A stretch of 64,000 nucleotides of DNA, from contig JAFFJZ010000001.1 of the NCBI GenBank assembly GCA_018340375.1, positions 71,664,001-71,728,000 on the forward strand, written 5' to 3'. Source of the DNA: Gonatopus flavifemur (taxonomy: Eukaryota > Arthropoda > Insecta > Hymenoptera > Dryinidae). Below are positions 48,086-59,944 of the stretch, piece after piece (positions within the stretch are counted from its first letter, which is position 1; each line of letters begins with the position of its first letter). Below the pieces are notes generated by a model. It saw only the letters and a program-made list of their open reading frames with translations. It ran no database searches and had not been told where the DNA came from. A program made the translations under genes and the position numbers.

Positions 48086-48605
48086 TGCACTGCAGCCCAA
48101 AAGTTTGGAATCACCTATTGAAAAAAAGCTATATCTTGAAAATTTGAGATATCACCGAAAAGAAACACATCTCAAAAATTTTCTGTGTATAGAACAATCT
48201 CACACACAATTGATATTTTCAAATTTATACTTCTTCTTCCAAAAACTGACTTGTTGTAAACTAAAAAACAGTTTTAAAGTTAAAAAAATGATCTGTACAA
48301 CGTTGATTATTAATCAAAAATGCGGCGATTGCTTGTCGAGGAGCAACAGTTTGAATCAGCAGAGATAAAATGGAAAAAAAACCCTCCACTGTATTCCCAT
48401 GTGAATAGGAATGTTCGATATTTTTGTATGAAATATGTATTGAAAAATATCAATTCAAATTCCATAAAAATTTCCAGAATTTTTCCACCCGGATCAGAAC
48501 GGTGTTTTCATTTTTTTCCCATGAGGTCTTTCCGCTGAGATATAGAACTTCAAAGATTGAGCTTTGTTCAACAGATGATTCCAAACTTTTGGCCGACATT
48601 ATGTA
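48086..48605. mobile_element. Non-autonomous Tc1-like element
   Basis: Left GCCCAAAAGTTTGGAATCAC and, reversed, right GGCCAAAAGTTTGGAATCAT are inverted termini of the kind seen on Tc1-like transposons. The arms continue with GCTATATCTTGAAAATTTGAG against its complement. No transposase motif is seen. 48018-48075 and 48600-48620 beside it are AT-rich repeat. The outer TA could not be fixed. Confidence 0.65.
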
Positions 48606-48757
48606 TACATTATATATCATTTTGAAAAATTTCTCACTCTGGCGGGGAGCGTCTCACTACACTGAGAAAACAGTATTCCAAATGTTCTCCAACCAAATAA
48701 AGTTTTTTAACTATTAACAAATCTTATTTGACCCAAAGATGGTTTGTTTATGATTAA

Positions 48758-50704
48758 CCCGTTAAGGACCAAACGTCTGTTTTTTCACCACCTTTTTCAA
48801 CGACATTTTACGCTGTCGAATCGATTGTCAAAAAATTTGCGGATAATTATTTTCGATGTAAAATTATCTGAACTTTCAGAATATGGAAGCAGATTTTCGA
48901 AAAAATGCGAACTGGGAATGTTATAATCGTTTAAATAGAAAAAAACACGAATTTTCGATTGCGAAAAATTATTATCCGTTTATTTTCGTCTCGAATTAGG
49001 GGAGACATACATCTACGGGATGAAATTTCTGCGTCCATGGACCCTGAGCTTCAAAGTATGTGAGATGGTTTGTCGAAATTCAAGATGGCGACACTCAATA
49101 TGGCGGCTAGAAACCAACATAGTTTTGCTTTTTCTTATTTTTCGTATTTGAGCAATATTCCTGAATGAATTCGATGTACACACACGTATTATTAGGTTTT
49201 TGGGGTCACTGATCACGAATCCAGGGTCAGATTTGCCAAATTCAATATGGCGGCTCCAAAATGGCGGCCTAAAATTGTTGAAACTGTACGATTCCCATGA
49301 AAATCAGTACATGGGGGGTTTCGGGATCCCTGATGACTAAGCGGAGGTCAGATTCTATGAATTCAAAATGGCGGTTCGAATATAGCAGCAAGAAGTCTCA
49401 ATTTCCGTTCCTCCAGTTTTTTGTCAATTTATCGATATTTTCCTCCTCACATAGATGGATCTGAGTATTCTTCGGATCACTGAATACAAATTTAGTGTCA
49501 GATCTGTTGAATACAATATGGCGGAGCCAATATGGCTTCGGAAGAGTACTGAAATTGTCTCATTTTTCAATTGTTTTCTGCCGTCGACGTGTTTTCTTCG
49601 CAGTTGCTCGACTGTCATTACATATTTCGTTGTCTCTCCAATTTTTCACAGTTTCATCTTTTCCCTTTTAGATTCTTATCTTCATATGTTATTCTTGAGC
49701 ATCCTGAAGGAAACCCAAGTTCATTCTTCGGATGTAATCAAAACCGTCAATTGTTTCAGATTCGCAATTTTTCGTTTCTGATACAAAAAATAAGGAAAAA
49801 TTGAAGCAAAAAAAAAGACTCTCGTAAATGTTTACCTCCACGTGGTGAGAGTTGGGCAACGGCGATCAACACATGGACGGCAGAAAACACTTAAAAAATG
49901 AGACAATTTCAGTACTCTTCCGAAGCCATATTGGTTCCGCCATATTGTATTTAACAGATCTGACACTAAATTTGTATTCAGTGATCCGAAGAATACTCAG
50001 ATCCATCTATGTGAGGAGGAAAATATCGATAAATTGACAAAAAACTGGAGGAACGGAAATTGAGACTTCTTGCTGCCATATTCGAACCGCCATTTTGAAT
50101 TCATAGAATCTGACCTCCGCTTAGTCATCAGGGATCCCGAAACCCCCCATGTACTGATTTTCATGGGAATCGTACAGTTTCAACAATTTTAGGCCGCCAT
50201 TTTGGAGCCACCATATTGAATTTGGCAAATCTGACCCCGGATTCGTGATCAGCGACCCCAAAAACCTAATAATACGTGTGTGTACATCGAATTCATTCAG
50301 GAATATTGCTCAAATACGAAAAATAAGAAAAAGCAAAAATATGTTGGTTTCTAGCCGCCATATTGAGTGTCGCCATCTTGAATTTCGAAAAACCATCTCA
50401 CATACTTTGAAGTTCAGGGTCCATGGACGCAGAAATTTCATCCCCCTAGATGTATGTCTCCCCTAATTCGACACAAAAATCAACGGATAATAATTTTTTG
50501 CAATCGAAAATTCGTGTTTTTTTCTATTTAAACGATTATAACATTCCCAGTTCGCATTTTTTCGAAAATCTGCTTCCATATTCTGAAAGTTCAGATAATT
50601 TTACATCGAAAATAATTATTCGCAAATTTTTTGACAATCGATTCGACAGCGTAAAATGTCGTTGAAAAAGGTGTTGAAAAAACGGACGTTTGGTCCTTAA
50701 GGGG
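48758..50704. mobile_element. piggyBac-type 1.95-kb palindromic element
   Basis: TTAA lies at both ends (48754-48757, 50705-50708). The terminal repeats are CCCGTTAAGGACCAAACG and, reversed, CCCCTTAAGGACCAAACG. About 830 bp at each end are almost perfect inverted copies, with a non-palindromic centre at about 49590-49870. Each arm carries six ATGGCG-type words (AAGATGGCGAC, AATATGGCGGC, AAAATGGCGGC and others), with complements in the other arm. TTAA duplication and CCC ends are the piggyBac signature. The frames of 60-108 codons within it have no transposase motifs, so it is non-autonomous. Confidence 0.88.
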
Positions 50705-50708
50705 TTAA

Positions 50709-52049
50709 TAAGTCTCCTTTGTCACAAACAAACTCTCCTCTCAGTTTAGTGATGTAGATTCTTGAAAGAATCGATTCTTTTTTATAGAAAAACTATATCA
50801 TGTCAGAACATTTTGTTCATGAACCGTCTGTGTATCAAATGTTAGAAATTACGTGTAGAAAAGCCCTGATTAAACTGATCAAAATGCTATGTAGGATAAT
50901 CAAATAGTAATTATCCTCACTAATTCCTTTGTACAATCTTTTCGCAAGATTTGAATGTTTTCTCAAGCGTGTATAATATGATAATCGAACTGAGAAGTAT
51001 TTTTCTAGAATAAATCAATAATTATTCATGAAAGTAGGAAGATGAATTTTAGTAATTATCGGACCCAGATGTTTCGTAGTACATATTTTATTTTCGAAAG
51101 TCACACATGAAATTTCAGAAAACAAATGCTCTTGTTAGCAACGCAACAGGTGAATTTTTTTGTAGAAATTATCGATACCATTAAGGTAATTGACATCCTT
51201 GGACTGTGTGTTATTCTTTGACATCTCTAAATAGGTTCTCAGAAATATCAATGTATCTAGATTTGAAATTTCTTCAATTATGTTAATGTTAGAGATTTTT
51301 TGTGCAAAAGGCAAATACTCTTCCCAATGTCAATGTGATCAGAAACGCAGTCACGTCTAGTTTACTAAGATTGAAGCCCGAGGCGATGAAGTTTCAAACA
51401 AGGTAGCGAAAATTGTTCTGGACATCCTTCCTTGAATTGCCACTTCTTTTTATTCTTCTGAGTTCAAGAGACGCGGAGATTGGATTTTGAGAACAGTGAT
51501 GATTGAAATGATTTGGAAGAGAATATTATGGATATTAGGAAGGAGTCTTGAAATTACTTAGAAAAATTATGGTATCAAAATGTACATGAATTGATTATAA
51601 TTCTTATGGAATTCGAGCAAACTTGTTGATAAGTTTGATAATCATCTGGGAATTTTGTTGTAACGACGACGGCAACACAAGAAGTCTATTCTTTATTTCT
51701 GTATTCTCAAATGACTCTATTCCTAAATGTCTCTATTCTCAAATGAATATATTCCCAAATATGACTAATTCTGAATATCTCTATTGTTGAAAATTTCTAG
51801 TCTATATGTTTTTTGTTTCATATATCAAATAATAGAGATTTGTAAGTTATTTAAGAATAAAGAGAAAAAACAATACAGTTCTTGTTCTGCCACGACAACT
51901 AGTCCTATTTCACGAATTTTTAATATTTGATCAGCCCATGGTACAGAAAAATTTGAATCCGAGAAAGAAAGATGTTTTCAATTCCAGCAGATAAATTCGT
52001 TCATTGTTGAAATATCTGTACAGTGAATGAAACTCTGAAGTTTGAATGT
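50709..52049. other. Intergenic or intronic, nothing recognised
   Basis: AT-rich DNA. 51690-51800 has short repeats of CTCTATTCTCAAATG/CTATTCCCAAAT. No exon seen. Confidence 0.3.
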
Positions 52050-52260
52050 TCCCGAAGTTTTCATCGTTTATTGAAACCAATTGGTGATCGAATGACGACA
52101 TAGTCAGTTGTTCAAGACTCAAAATCTTGCAACACTTTCTTCAAACGATGTTTCCAGTTCCAGGAAGTTGATTTGAGATAATATCCACCGATGATTTATC
52201 AGATTTCGTGAGTTTGAGTTTCCGTTTCGTTTCTTTAAACGATGCAAACTTCGAGAATAT
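52050..52260. repeat. GAAGTTTGAATCG inverted-repeat family, copy 5
   Basis: Left arm CGAAGTTTTCATCGTTTATT then GAAACC; right arm, reversed, CTCGAAGTTTGCATCGTTTA then AAGAAACGAAACGG. Spacing is about 210 bp. A further half-copy (CTGAAGTTTGAATGTTC) sits just left, at 52036-52052. Confidence 0.55.
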
Positions 52261-52378
52261 TAGGACTCCACATTTTTTTTGCATGTAATAGCATCTAATT
52301 TGTCTGAAGAATATTAGCTTAGCAGTACGGAAGATATTTTTGGAGAGTTGGACAATCGGAAAAACTGACCAATGAAAA

Positions 52379-52675
52379 CTTGAAGTTTTCGAAATGTGGT
52401 GTTATAGAAGGATGCTCAGAATAAAATGGATAGGGAAAGTAAAAATTGTAGAAGTACTTGAGAAGGTAAATGAAAAAATAAATCTTCTTGATTTGATGGG
52501 ACACACGTTGAGGCATGATAGTTGATTGAAAACAATATTGGAAGGAAGAATGAATGGTAAAACTTGTAAAGTTAGACCTAGATTAAGTTATATAAAGCAA
52601 ATTAAACAAGATAAGGGCTGTCGTAGATATATAGAAATTAAGCGTTTAGCGGATAATAGACAGGATTGGATCTAA
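52379..52675 (+). pseudogene. 3' remnant of a non-LTR retrotransposon reverse transcriptase
   Basis: The plus-strand frame reads LEVFEMWCYRRMLRIKWIGK, then VEVLEKVNEKINLL and GHTLRHD, a stop, then LKTILEGRMNGKTC and RPRLSYIKQIKQDKGC, ending at TAA. The FEMWCYRRMLRI...W and LGHxLR...GxRxGRPR-like layout is the well-known C-terminal part of insect RTE/CR1-like ORFs. The in-frame stop and the missing catalytic domain show it is dead. Confidence 0.75.
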
Positions 52676-52913
52676 TATGAGAAATATTTCCAAGAGAATA
52701 TTAGGGGTGAGAATTTCTCAAACTGATGATACATAATTCATATAGTCAGAAACAAGTAGTTCTAGCCGTGTTATCATTCACGTTATTCGGTTTACTAAAT
52801 ACCAACTGAGTTCAGCTTAATGAATTTAAGTAAATATTATTAATCTGTCCAATATAACAAGACATCGTTGCTGCGGTGAAAATGATTTTTATAAGGAAGA
52901 GAAATGATCTTTA

Positions 52914-53083
52914 AATTCCTTGGAGTGAATTCTTACTCCAATAGAGTGAAGGTTCAACTCGGTTTGAAGAGTGAAATCCTCACTTCAAGAGAGTTAAAAT
53001 TCACTCTTTTGGAGTGAAAACTCACTCTTTTTGGATTTGCAGTATTTTCCTTGTTTTGGAGTGGACTTTCACTCCAAGAAATT
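52914..53083. mobile_element. MITE built of GGAGTGAA/TTCACTCC words
   Basis: Ends AATTCCTTGGAGTGAA and, reversed, AATTTCTTGGAGTGAA bound 170 bp. The interior repeats GAGTGAAAnCTCACTC many times. The target duplication is not clear. Confidence 0.65.
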
Positions 53084-55219
53084 CAAAGAGTGTATAATAA
53101 TCTGACCCAAATCTGATTTTTCAACTCTATTCTACTCTAATCAGAGCACCATAAAAGACAACCCCGTTCAATCCTAACTCGAACATCATCAAGCATGCGT
53201 CAGTTAGGCATACCTTAGGATAAACATCCCTTATGAGCGATTGGACAAATTTCTAATCAGGGTGTTAGAACTCATAATTTCAGAATTGAAATATTTCGCA
53301 GTTATGAATTGAAAAAAAACTAATAATCATAATAAATGATTCAAATTAAAGTAGATCCATAGAGAATTTTTTATAATAAGTGGATAAGAAACAGCCATAT
53401 CAATTTCAAGTAATTAAATTTAATTAAAAAATGAATTAACACAAGAGATATAAATTATTCTCTTCTCATATATTGACATCGCGTGGTTCATAAATTTGAT
53501 TATTTTACAGCAAGGATGGTTGTAATTAGGAAGCTTTTTGTAGGATAACACTTGTCCGTGGTACGTATTTCCTTCATCTACTTCTTTTCGTATTCCGTTT
53601 TTCCTGTTTCTTTTCTTCTTCCTTCGTTCAGGTGTTTATACGAGTATCTATACACGTGTTCCTCTACGTCACTTACACATCAAAAATGGCGTATATGGTT
53701 GCTTGTGGTACAAATTGCAGGTAATTGTAGTCCAGCGTTCTCCACTACTATATACACCGAGTTGCTGCTGCTGTTCTTGCCGTTGAGCTGCTGAGCAGAG
53801 GACCACTCAGAGAGCGAACAAGATCAAGAATATACTGAGGGCTGGTCGAAGTCGAGAGCGTGTGAAACTGCGAATTTTATGATTTACTAACGTGATCCCT
53901 TATATGTACACAGGTACGTGCATGTGTTTATGCACGTATATAAAAGTATGTATGGATCTTTGAAGGAAGATGTGTTTGTTCGGTCGTTCGATGCGCCTCG
54001 GCACGAGATACGCCCTTTGCATATGGCGAAGGTACATCACAAACGAAGTTAGGTATAGGTAATTGCACACAACTATGGACTGGATCGTATTCTGTGCAAT
54101 TTATTATTTTCGCTGGCTTAATGGATAAGGTGAGGTTGACCGCACACATCGAATACTTGAATCCTCTGTTATATATACTAATATTCAATGAACAAAATTC
54201 ATTCTCAAACAATAAACAATTTTACATGCTGCTATCGAGTTATATTATACGAAAAAGAATGTTTTTCGTAAATCATCCCTCTCATTAATAAATTAAGGAC
54301 ATGTATGCTGTGAATACTGTTAATTTTATTCCTGCGTGTTCTTAGCTGATGTAATCTGGTTGTGTACAAGAAGAATTTTGTTGTTTGTATGATGTTGTTT
54401 GTTTGATAATCGCACATAATAACTCGTAAATTTTCATGCAAAAATGTTCAATAGAAAATTGTGATTCAATTATATGATGCATATTTTGAATTCAAGTCCA
54501 ATTCCATTTTGAGGCGTTACACCTATTTGAATGGTCGGAAATTATACTTTTTTTTTTGGGAAATTTCTTTGTCGTGATGCCATGAAACAATCAAAATAAA
54601 ATGTTGAGAGTTTATTATACATATCATAGAGCATATAAAACAATTTATCTTCAATTTGCTTCATCCAAAATGGCAACAGTACAGACATTTAAAGTATTAT
54701 AAATTTTTTTTGCAAGGGATCTGCGGCCTTATAAATTCAATTTTTCATGTACACTTAGAAGAGTCAAAAAATTTTTTCCATAACCTACATCAAATTTATC
54801 AACAAAGTTCCACTTTTTTTTAAACGAAAAATTGACTTTTGAATATTGATAAAAAATGTGAATGTTGATGAATCCATTAAATTGTGTGTGCTACTTCTTC
54901 AAATCTATCTCGAAAGCTATAGTTGAAATTTTAAGTCGATCGGATGAAGATTACAAGAGTTATTTGTAAAATGAAGCTAAAATTGGCAGCCATAAAGCTA
55001 GCGGCCGATTGTTGTAATTTTGTATTGAACACCTGAGAAATCGATCAAATAGCATCCCAGTAAACATTCCAGATGCTTGAATCCTCAATAAACATTTGAT
55101 GTAAAAAGTTATAACAATCGGCTGCCAGCTGTCAGTTTCAGCTTCATATTTGTAAGCCCGTGTTAAAGAACATGGTTCCGAGATAATCATGTTTGAAGTT
55201 TTGTGACTATACAGCTGTA
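53084..55219. other. Intergenic or intronic with a GC-richer island
   Basis: 53540-54060 is less AT-rich, with pyrimidine-rich tracts (TTTCCTGTTTCTTTTCTTCT) and CGTTGAGCTGCTGAGCAG, and may be regulatory or an untranslated exon. The remainder is AT-rich, with no exon or element recognised. Confidence 0.25.
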
Positions 55220-55641
55220 CACGGAGAGAATAATCCATCCATTTTTCATGTAAAACACAATATTTTTTACTGTGCTCCATATCAACGCCAGACCGAGTTT
55301 TGATTTTGATGAAATTTTATATTTCCACACAGTAAAATAATTCCCCGTACGGATTATACCCTGTTCAAAATGTCTTTGAATTTAATATATTTTTCATGTA
55401 GATAAAAATTTTCATGTAAATGAAATTTCCAATTCTTGGTGATTGAAATGAGAATTCATTTACACGCAACTGAATTTTCGAATTTTTGCTATATTATGTC
55501 ATACATTAATATATATTTTCGTAACTGAAATTTCATTCAAATGTCATTGAAATTTCAATAAATTTTTCAGTTACGTGAATAACTTTTGCTTCCAGTACAT
55601 GTAATTGGAAGTTCAATCAGAAATTTCTAATAGTGTATGTA
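55220..55641. repeat. Remnants of CACGGAGAGAA/CACAGTAAAA elements
   Basis: CACGGAGAGAATAATCC at 55220 (after TA), TTTTTTACTGTG near 55274 and CACAGTAAAATAATTCC near 55327 are termini of the same general class as the elements at 55642 and 55912. They do not pair cleanly, so they are recorded as fragments. Confidence 0.4.
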
Positions 55642-55895
55642 CACGGAGAGAAATTTATTTGGAAAGATTACCATTTTATTCGTGAACTAGAACTATTTGG
55701 AAAAATCAGACAATAATTTATAGCATAACTCCTAATCATTGCCAGCTGTGATGGTGAAAATCCAAATTAATCTCGATTTTTACCATCACAACTGGCAATA
55801 ATTAGGAATTATATTATAAATTATTGTCTGGTTTTGCCGAATAATTCTAGTTTACGAATAAAATGGTAATTTTTCCAAATACATTCCTCTCCGTG
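55642..55895. mobile_element. TA-flanked near-perfect palindromic MITE
   Basis: CACGGAGAGAAATTTATTTG and, reversed, CACGGAGAGGAATGTATTTG between TA dinucleotides. About 110 bp of each arm pairs, meeting at CCATCACAACTGGCAATAAT and its complement. 254 bp; one of the best preserved in the window. Confidence 0.9.
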
Positions 55896-55911
55896 TACGT
55901 TTTCCAATTCA

Positions 55912-56120
55912 CACAGTAAGAATTCCTGTGATGAAATTCAGAGATTGATGGATTTTCAGGAAAATTTCTTATTCAGTGAATATTACACTGGACATCATTA
56001 TAAATTACTGTGGGGTTTTCTAGAATTAGATAAAAATACCATAATTTTTCTTGTCAATTCCAATCTGGTCCGTGGATAGTGAGCTACCACAGTAATTTCA
56101 ACTGCATTTTTCTCTCCGTG
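55912..56120. mobile_element. CACAGTAAG...CTCCGTG MITE flanked by CA
   Basis: CACAGTAAGAATTCC at the left and, reversed, CACGGAGAGAAAAATGCAGT at the right lie between CA dinucleotides, not TA. The arms pair weakly through AAATTACTGTGG-type words. It lies 16 bp from the previous element. Confidence 0.55.
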
Positions 56121-57517
56121 CAGACTGACCACTCAATTACATTTTAGCACCTCCCTGTACCAGCGCCATCTATACTTAGTACGAGTAACATTTACAACAG
56201 TATCGAATGAGCTAAACAACCCCAAACTGCTACTATAGACGTTGTCAAAAGCGTTCCAAAGCGTTTCGGAGCACCTGAGATTCAGCAATAAAGAAAAAAT
56301 CATAAAGTCAGCAGTCTTGTAACTGGTTTGATCAAATCCTTTATTCCTGTCTATTATCCGCCAAACCTTCATAGTTATATATAACACATGTGTAAAAGAT
56401 ATGTTGGATCTCTCATATATCCAGAGTATTTACAATTTATATACATTGATTCATACAGTCAAACCACGCTGTAAAATAAAGCTGGAGATTCACTGCGCCT
56501 TGATACTGGAAAATTCTAATAAATTCATTTTCCAGTACATCCACACGGAAAAAATGATATAGTTAGGAGAACTAAAAACAATTGGCTATTGACGGGTTGG
56601 TTGTGAGAACTATTCGTTTAGGCGAGACAACTTTTGTATGGTCACTACATCTCGATAGATTTGGTTATGGCGTTGATATAATATGGTAAGACTTGTTCGG
56701 TTATGATAACCAAACGGTTGGTTATAGTAACCAAATTAATTTCGTCATCTCAATGTGGATTCATTTATGAGATTTTCAACTGTTTTCATAAATTTGATTA
56801 GAAATAAAAAAGACATCCCGTAGGAAAAATTTCTGGGATAAAATCTACACGGAGAAAAATGCAGTTAGGGAATCTTTGATAGAAAATTGGAGAATATTTC
56901 TTCAAATCTGTGAATATTTGTTAAGATCTGAGAGTATTTCTTGAGTTCGTATGTAAGTATGTTACATACCTAATTAGATTATAGTGTAGTTCTGATTGCA
57001 ATCATTGGAATATTTTAATTTGATTTTGAATATTTCTCAACCAACATTATCACCTTACATGGAAAAAGTAAAACTGAAATATACTTCTTTGTTAATTAAA
57101 AATTTGTATTCATGAATATAATTTATGGAAAATGTGAAAAAACCCCTGTCTTTGTATTTTTATACCCTGAGTTCTTTCAAGGAACCTGAATGAATTTGAT
57201 TTGTAATTGCACATAGAAAATCAACGTTTTCATGATTATTCCAAAGCAATATCCCTTGATACAAACGTTTTATTGGCTCAAATGTTTCTGCCATTTGTGA
57301 TTTCAGTTTCAACCCAACTTAAACTTCATTTGACACATTTTGTTGAACGTAATAATTATACAAAAACGATCCAAGTCTGAATGTTGGAGTTTGAAGAATT
57401 ATTTTTCACCAGAAACTATGCATCACGAAGTGTAATATTCAATGAAACGAAATCGTCACTTAAGATTTTGATTTTTTTGCGCAACATATATCGATTATGC
57501 ACAGCAATTATATACGG
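56121..57517. other. Intergenic or intronic with two solitary CACGGARAAA ends
   Basis: CACGGAAAAAATGATATAG at 56544 and CACGGAGAAAAATGCAG at about 56851 look like left termini of the CAC...GTG class, but no right partner was found. 56600-56760 repeats GGTTATGGTAACCAA-type words. No exon seen. Confidence 0.35.
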
Positions 57518-57602
57518 TAGTATAGGCACGTGGTTAGGGTGTCGGGCTCTAAATAGGTGGAACTAGGTAGGTGTAGGCAGGTTCGAATCTCGGTTTCGAC
57601 AC
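57518..57602 (+). other. tRNA-like sequence, probable SINE head
   Basis: GGCACGTGGTTAGGGTGTCG resembles a polymerase III A box region, and GGTTCGAATCTCGG, about 46 bases later, matches the B box. The acceptor stem does not form, so it is not a working tRNA. The GGTAGGTGTAGGCAGG block before the B box resembles GGTAGGCAGGTAG in the copy at 60290, suggesting one tRNA-derived SINE family. Confidence 0.45.
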
Positions 57603-59944
57603 GATCAATTTAATCAACACTTCACGATTGTGTCTTCGATAACTGTGAAGTTTCTATCATCAGCTGAAATCACGTTGAAAAATTTTTTTTAACAAATAAA
57701 TTTCAAAATATTTTCACTTCATTTTTTTTCTGATTCATTATTCACCACTTTTATATATGAAAAAAAGTGAAACATTGAGGTTTTGCTGCGGAATCTCATC
57801 ACCACTCGTTTAGTCGCCACAACCGAATGCTCGAGGGTGAATGAATGCCTCTAAAAGCATTTGGTTTCCATAACCAACTGAAAGTTGTATCTTACAACCA
57901 AGCATTTGGATGAGCCAAATATAGCCCAACGTATTTGATTGCAGAAACCAAATTCCAGAGTACCATAACCATTTTACAGCTTTTGTACTGTACGATTCCA
58001 ATTTTCAGTTAAATTCTATTGAATGTGCTGTAATATTCCAGCAGATATACTGGAATTTCCCATCCAATCCCATCCAAAATGCTGGGAGTTTCCAGGGCAA
58101 CCGAGTGGGGAATTTTTCAAAACATATATATAATTCATATACAATTCAATACAGTTGATACGTAAATTATATTAAATGATATATCAATTATATACTCAGG
58201 ATGCAGAGTACTATATAGAATTTCTATAAAAGTTCTTCATGTGTGATAACATAGGATTGTTACTTTTATAGCTAAGCCCAACACCCATATTTCGACAATT
58301 TGACAAAGTTGCTATAAAAATGATCGATATCATGAAATATTGTGCATCACTAATGTGTACAACCGTGACATAGCCTTAGAGGAAGAACAGAGATAATACT
58401 ATTTCCGCCATAACAGTGATTCGGACAACTTTTGAATGTTTTTCCTAAATCTGCGGGAGTTTGAAAGTGTATTTCTCACCAGAAGGAACAGATAGTTTCG
58501 TGATGGCAATTGAAATTAGAAAACGAACTTCTTTTGGACAATCCTAATAACCTTTGTTCAGAAAAAAAAATCTTATATGCCCATTATTATTGTATTTCGA
58601 TATGAAGACCATAAGTTTTTCCAGAAAATTCACTACCCTCTGTGTACGTTTATTGGACGTACCTGAACACCTAGGGACGTACAATGAGCATACGATACCT
58701 ATCCGATTGATAAATAATGATATATTTTACACGCAGAAAAATAAAGTATCTAATACCCGAATGGAAATTTGGTGAGGTAAACGTCAGAGCCTTATCAGAT
58801 AAGCATTTTTCCCCTGTGAAGCACAGACGTTTGTCACCCTGTATTCTTAGTCAAGTACGTAATAAGTGTGTTAGTATGTTTTCAATACGTTGATTGCGAT
58901 TTGCCATCGTGATAGTGTTGTATAGTATTATAGGTAATATTTCATTTCAATCGAACTATCAATATCCCATGAAGTTATTATACTCATCAAGGAAGAGATC
59001 GAGAATGCATCAATTTATTCAATTTTCTAGAAATGCCTGCAAATGCTTGGATCCACGGGATAATTTCGTTATCAATCTATACTTCTACATCTTCAATACA
59101 TGCGTACCTATTTTTATGCACTTTCTATGCGTTGGAATAGAAAAAAGAATCTCCATTCTTAAATTTTTAGACTGAGATTTCACTTTTTCACCAACGAGAA
59201 GTGAACTTGTCAAATTTCCGAACGAAATTTCCACTCTTGTAGATTGATACTCGAAGGTTCGAGGTTAGGAATTCACAACTACTTTGATTCTAGATTGAAT
59301 TTTTCTGTGTCAAATAGCGAAGCTTCATTCAAAACAAGTAAACATCCCTTTCGACGCGGACAATCTCACTTCTGAAACTTGGGAGAACACAAAGTGCGAC
59401 TTGTCACTCTTTCAGATTCAAAGAGTACAGTCGAAATTATTACAGAATATTATTAAACATTTGTCAGCCGCCACAGCAAGGATCTGCACCTGTTCCTATT
59501 CGCATCTTATCGTGATATTTCCAGAATATTTTGTCCTACATGGGCGGTTTAAATTTGATTAAAATGAACAGTCCAAACCTACACTGAACAACCATCAGTT
59601 TTACCATAATCAATAGTTGCGTTGATAACTTATTTTCTAAATACTTTCTTGCTTGTCAAATATACTGTATACACAGCCATGTGCACAAATTTTCAGGATT
59701 TCTTATAGCTTATGTATAATTCAATACAGGTTATATACAAATTATATACAAATTATACATAAATCATATATCAATTATGTATACATTGCATATGAATTAT
59801 ATACAAAATATATATATAATTTTGACCATTTTTCCCCATATCGATAGTGAGAAATCACTCATGATTTCAGTAATTTGTTGTATTTAAGGATGAATGAACG
59901 TGATTCAAAATATGATCCATGGCACAATAAAACTACTGAAGATA
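57603..59944. other. Intergenic or intronic, AT-rich repeats
   Basis: 58125-58195 and 59700-59820 are the dispersed TATACAATTTATATA repeat. 57815-57960 has AACCAAAT/GGTTTCCATAACC words resembling 56600-56760 in reverse and may be the other arm of a decayed element. No coding exon recognised. Confidence 0.35.

Noticed and set aside
49424..50665. Several 60-108 codon frames on both strands
   Set aside because: They mirror each other because they lie in the arms of the piggyBac-type palindrome, and no transposase motif is present.
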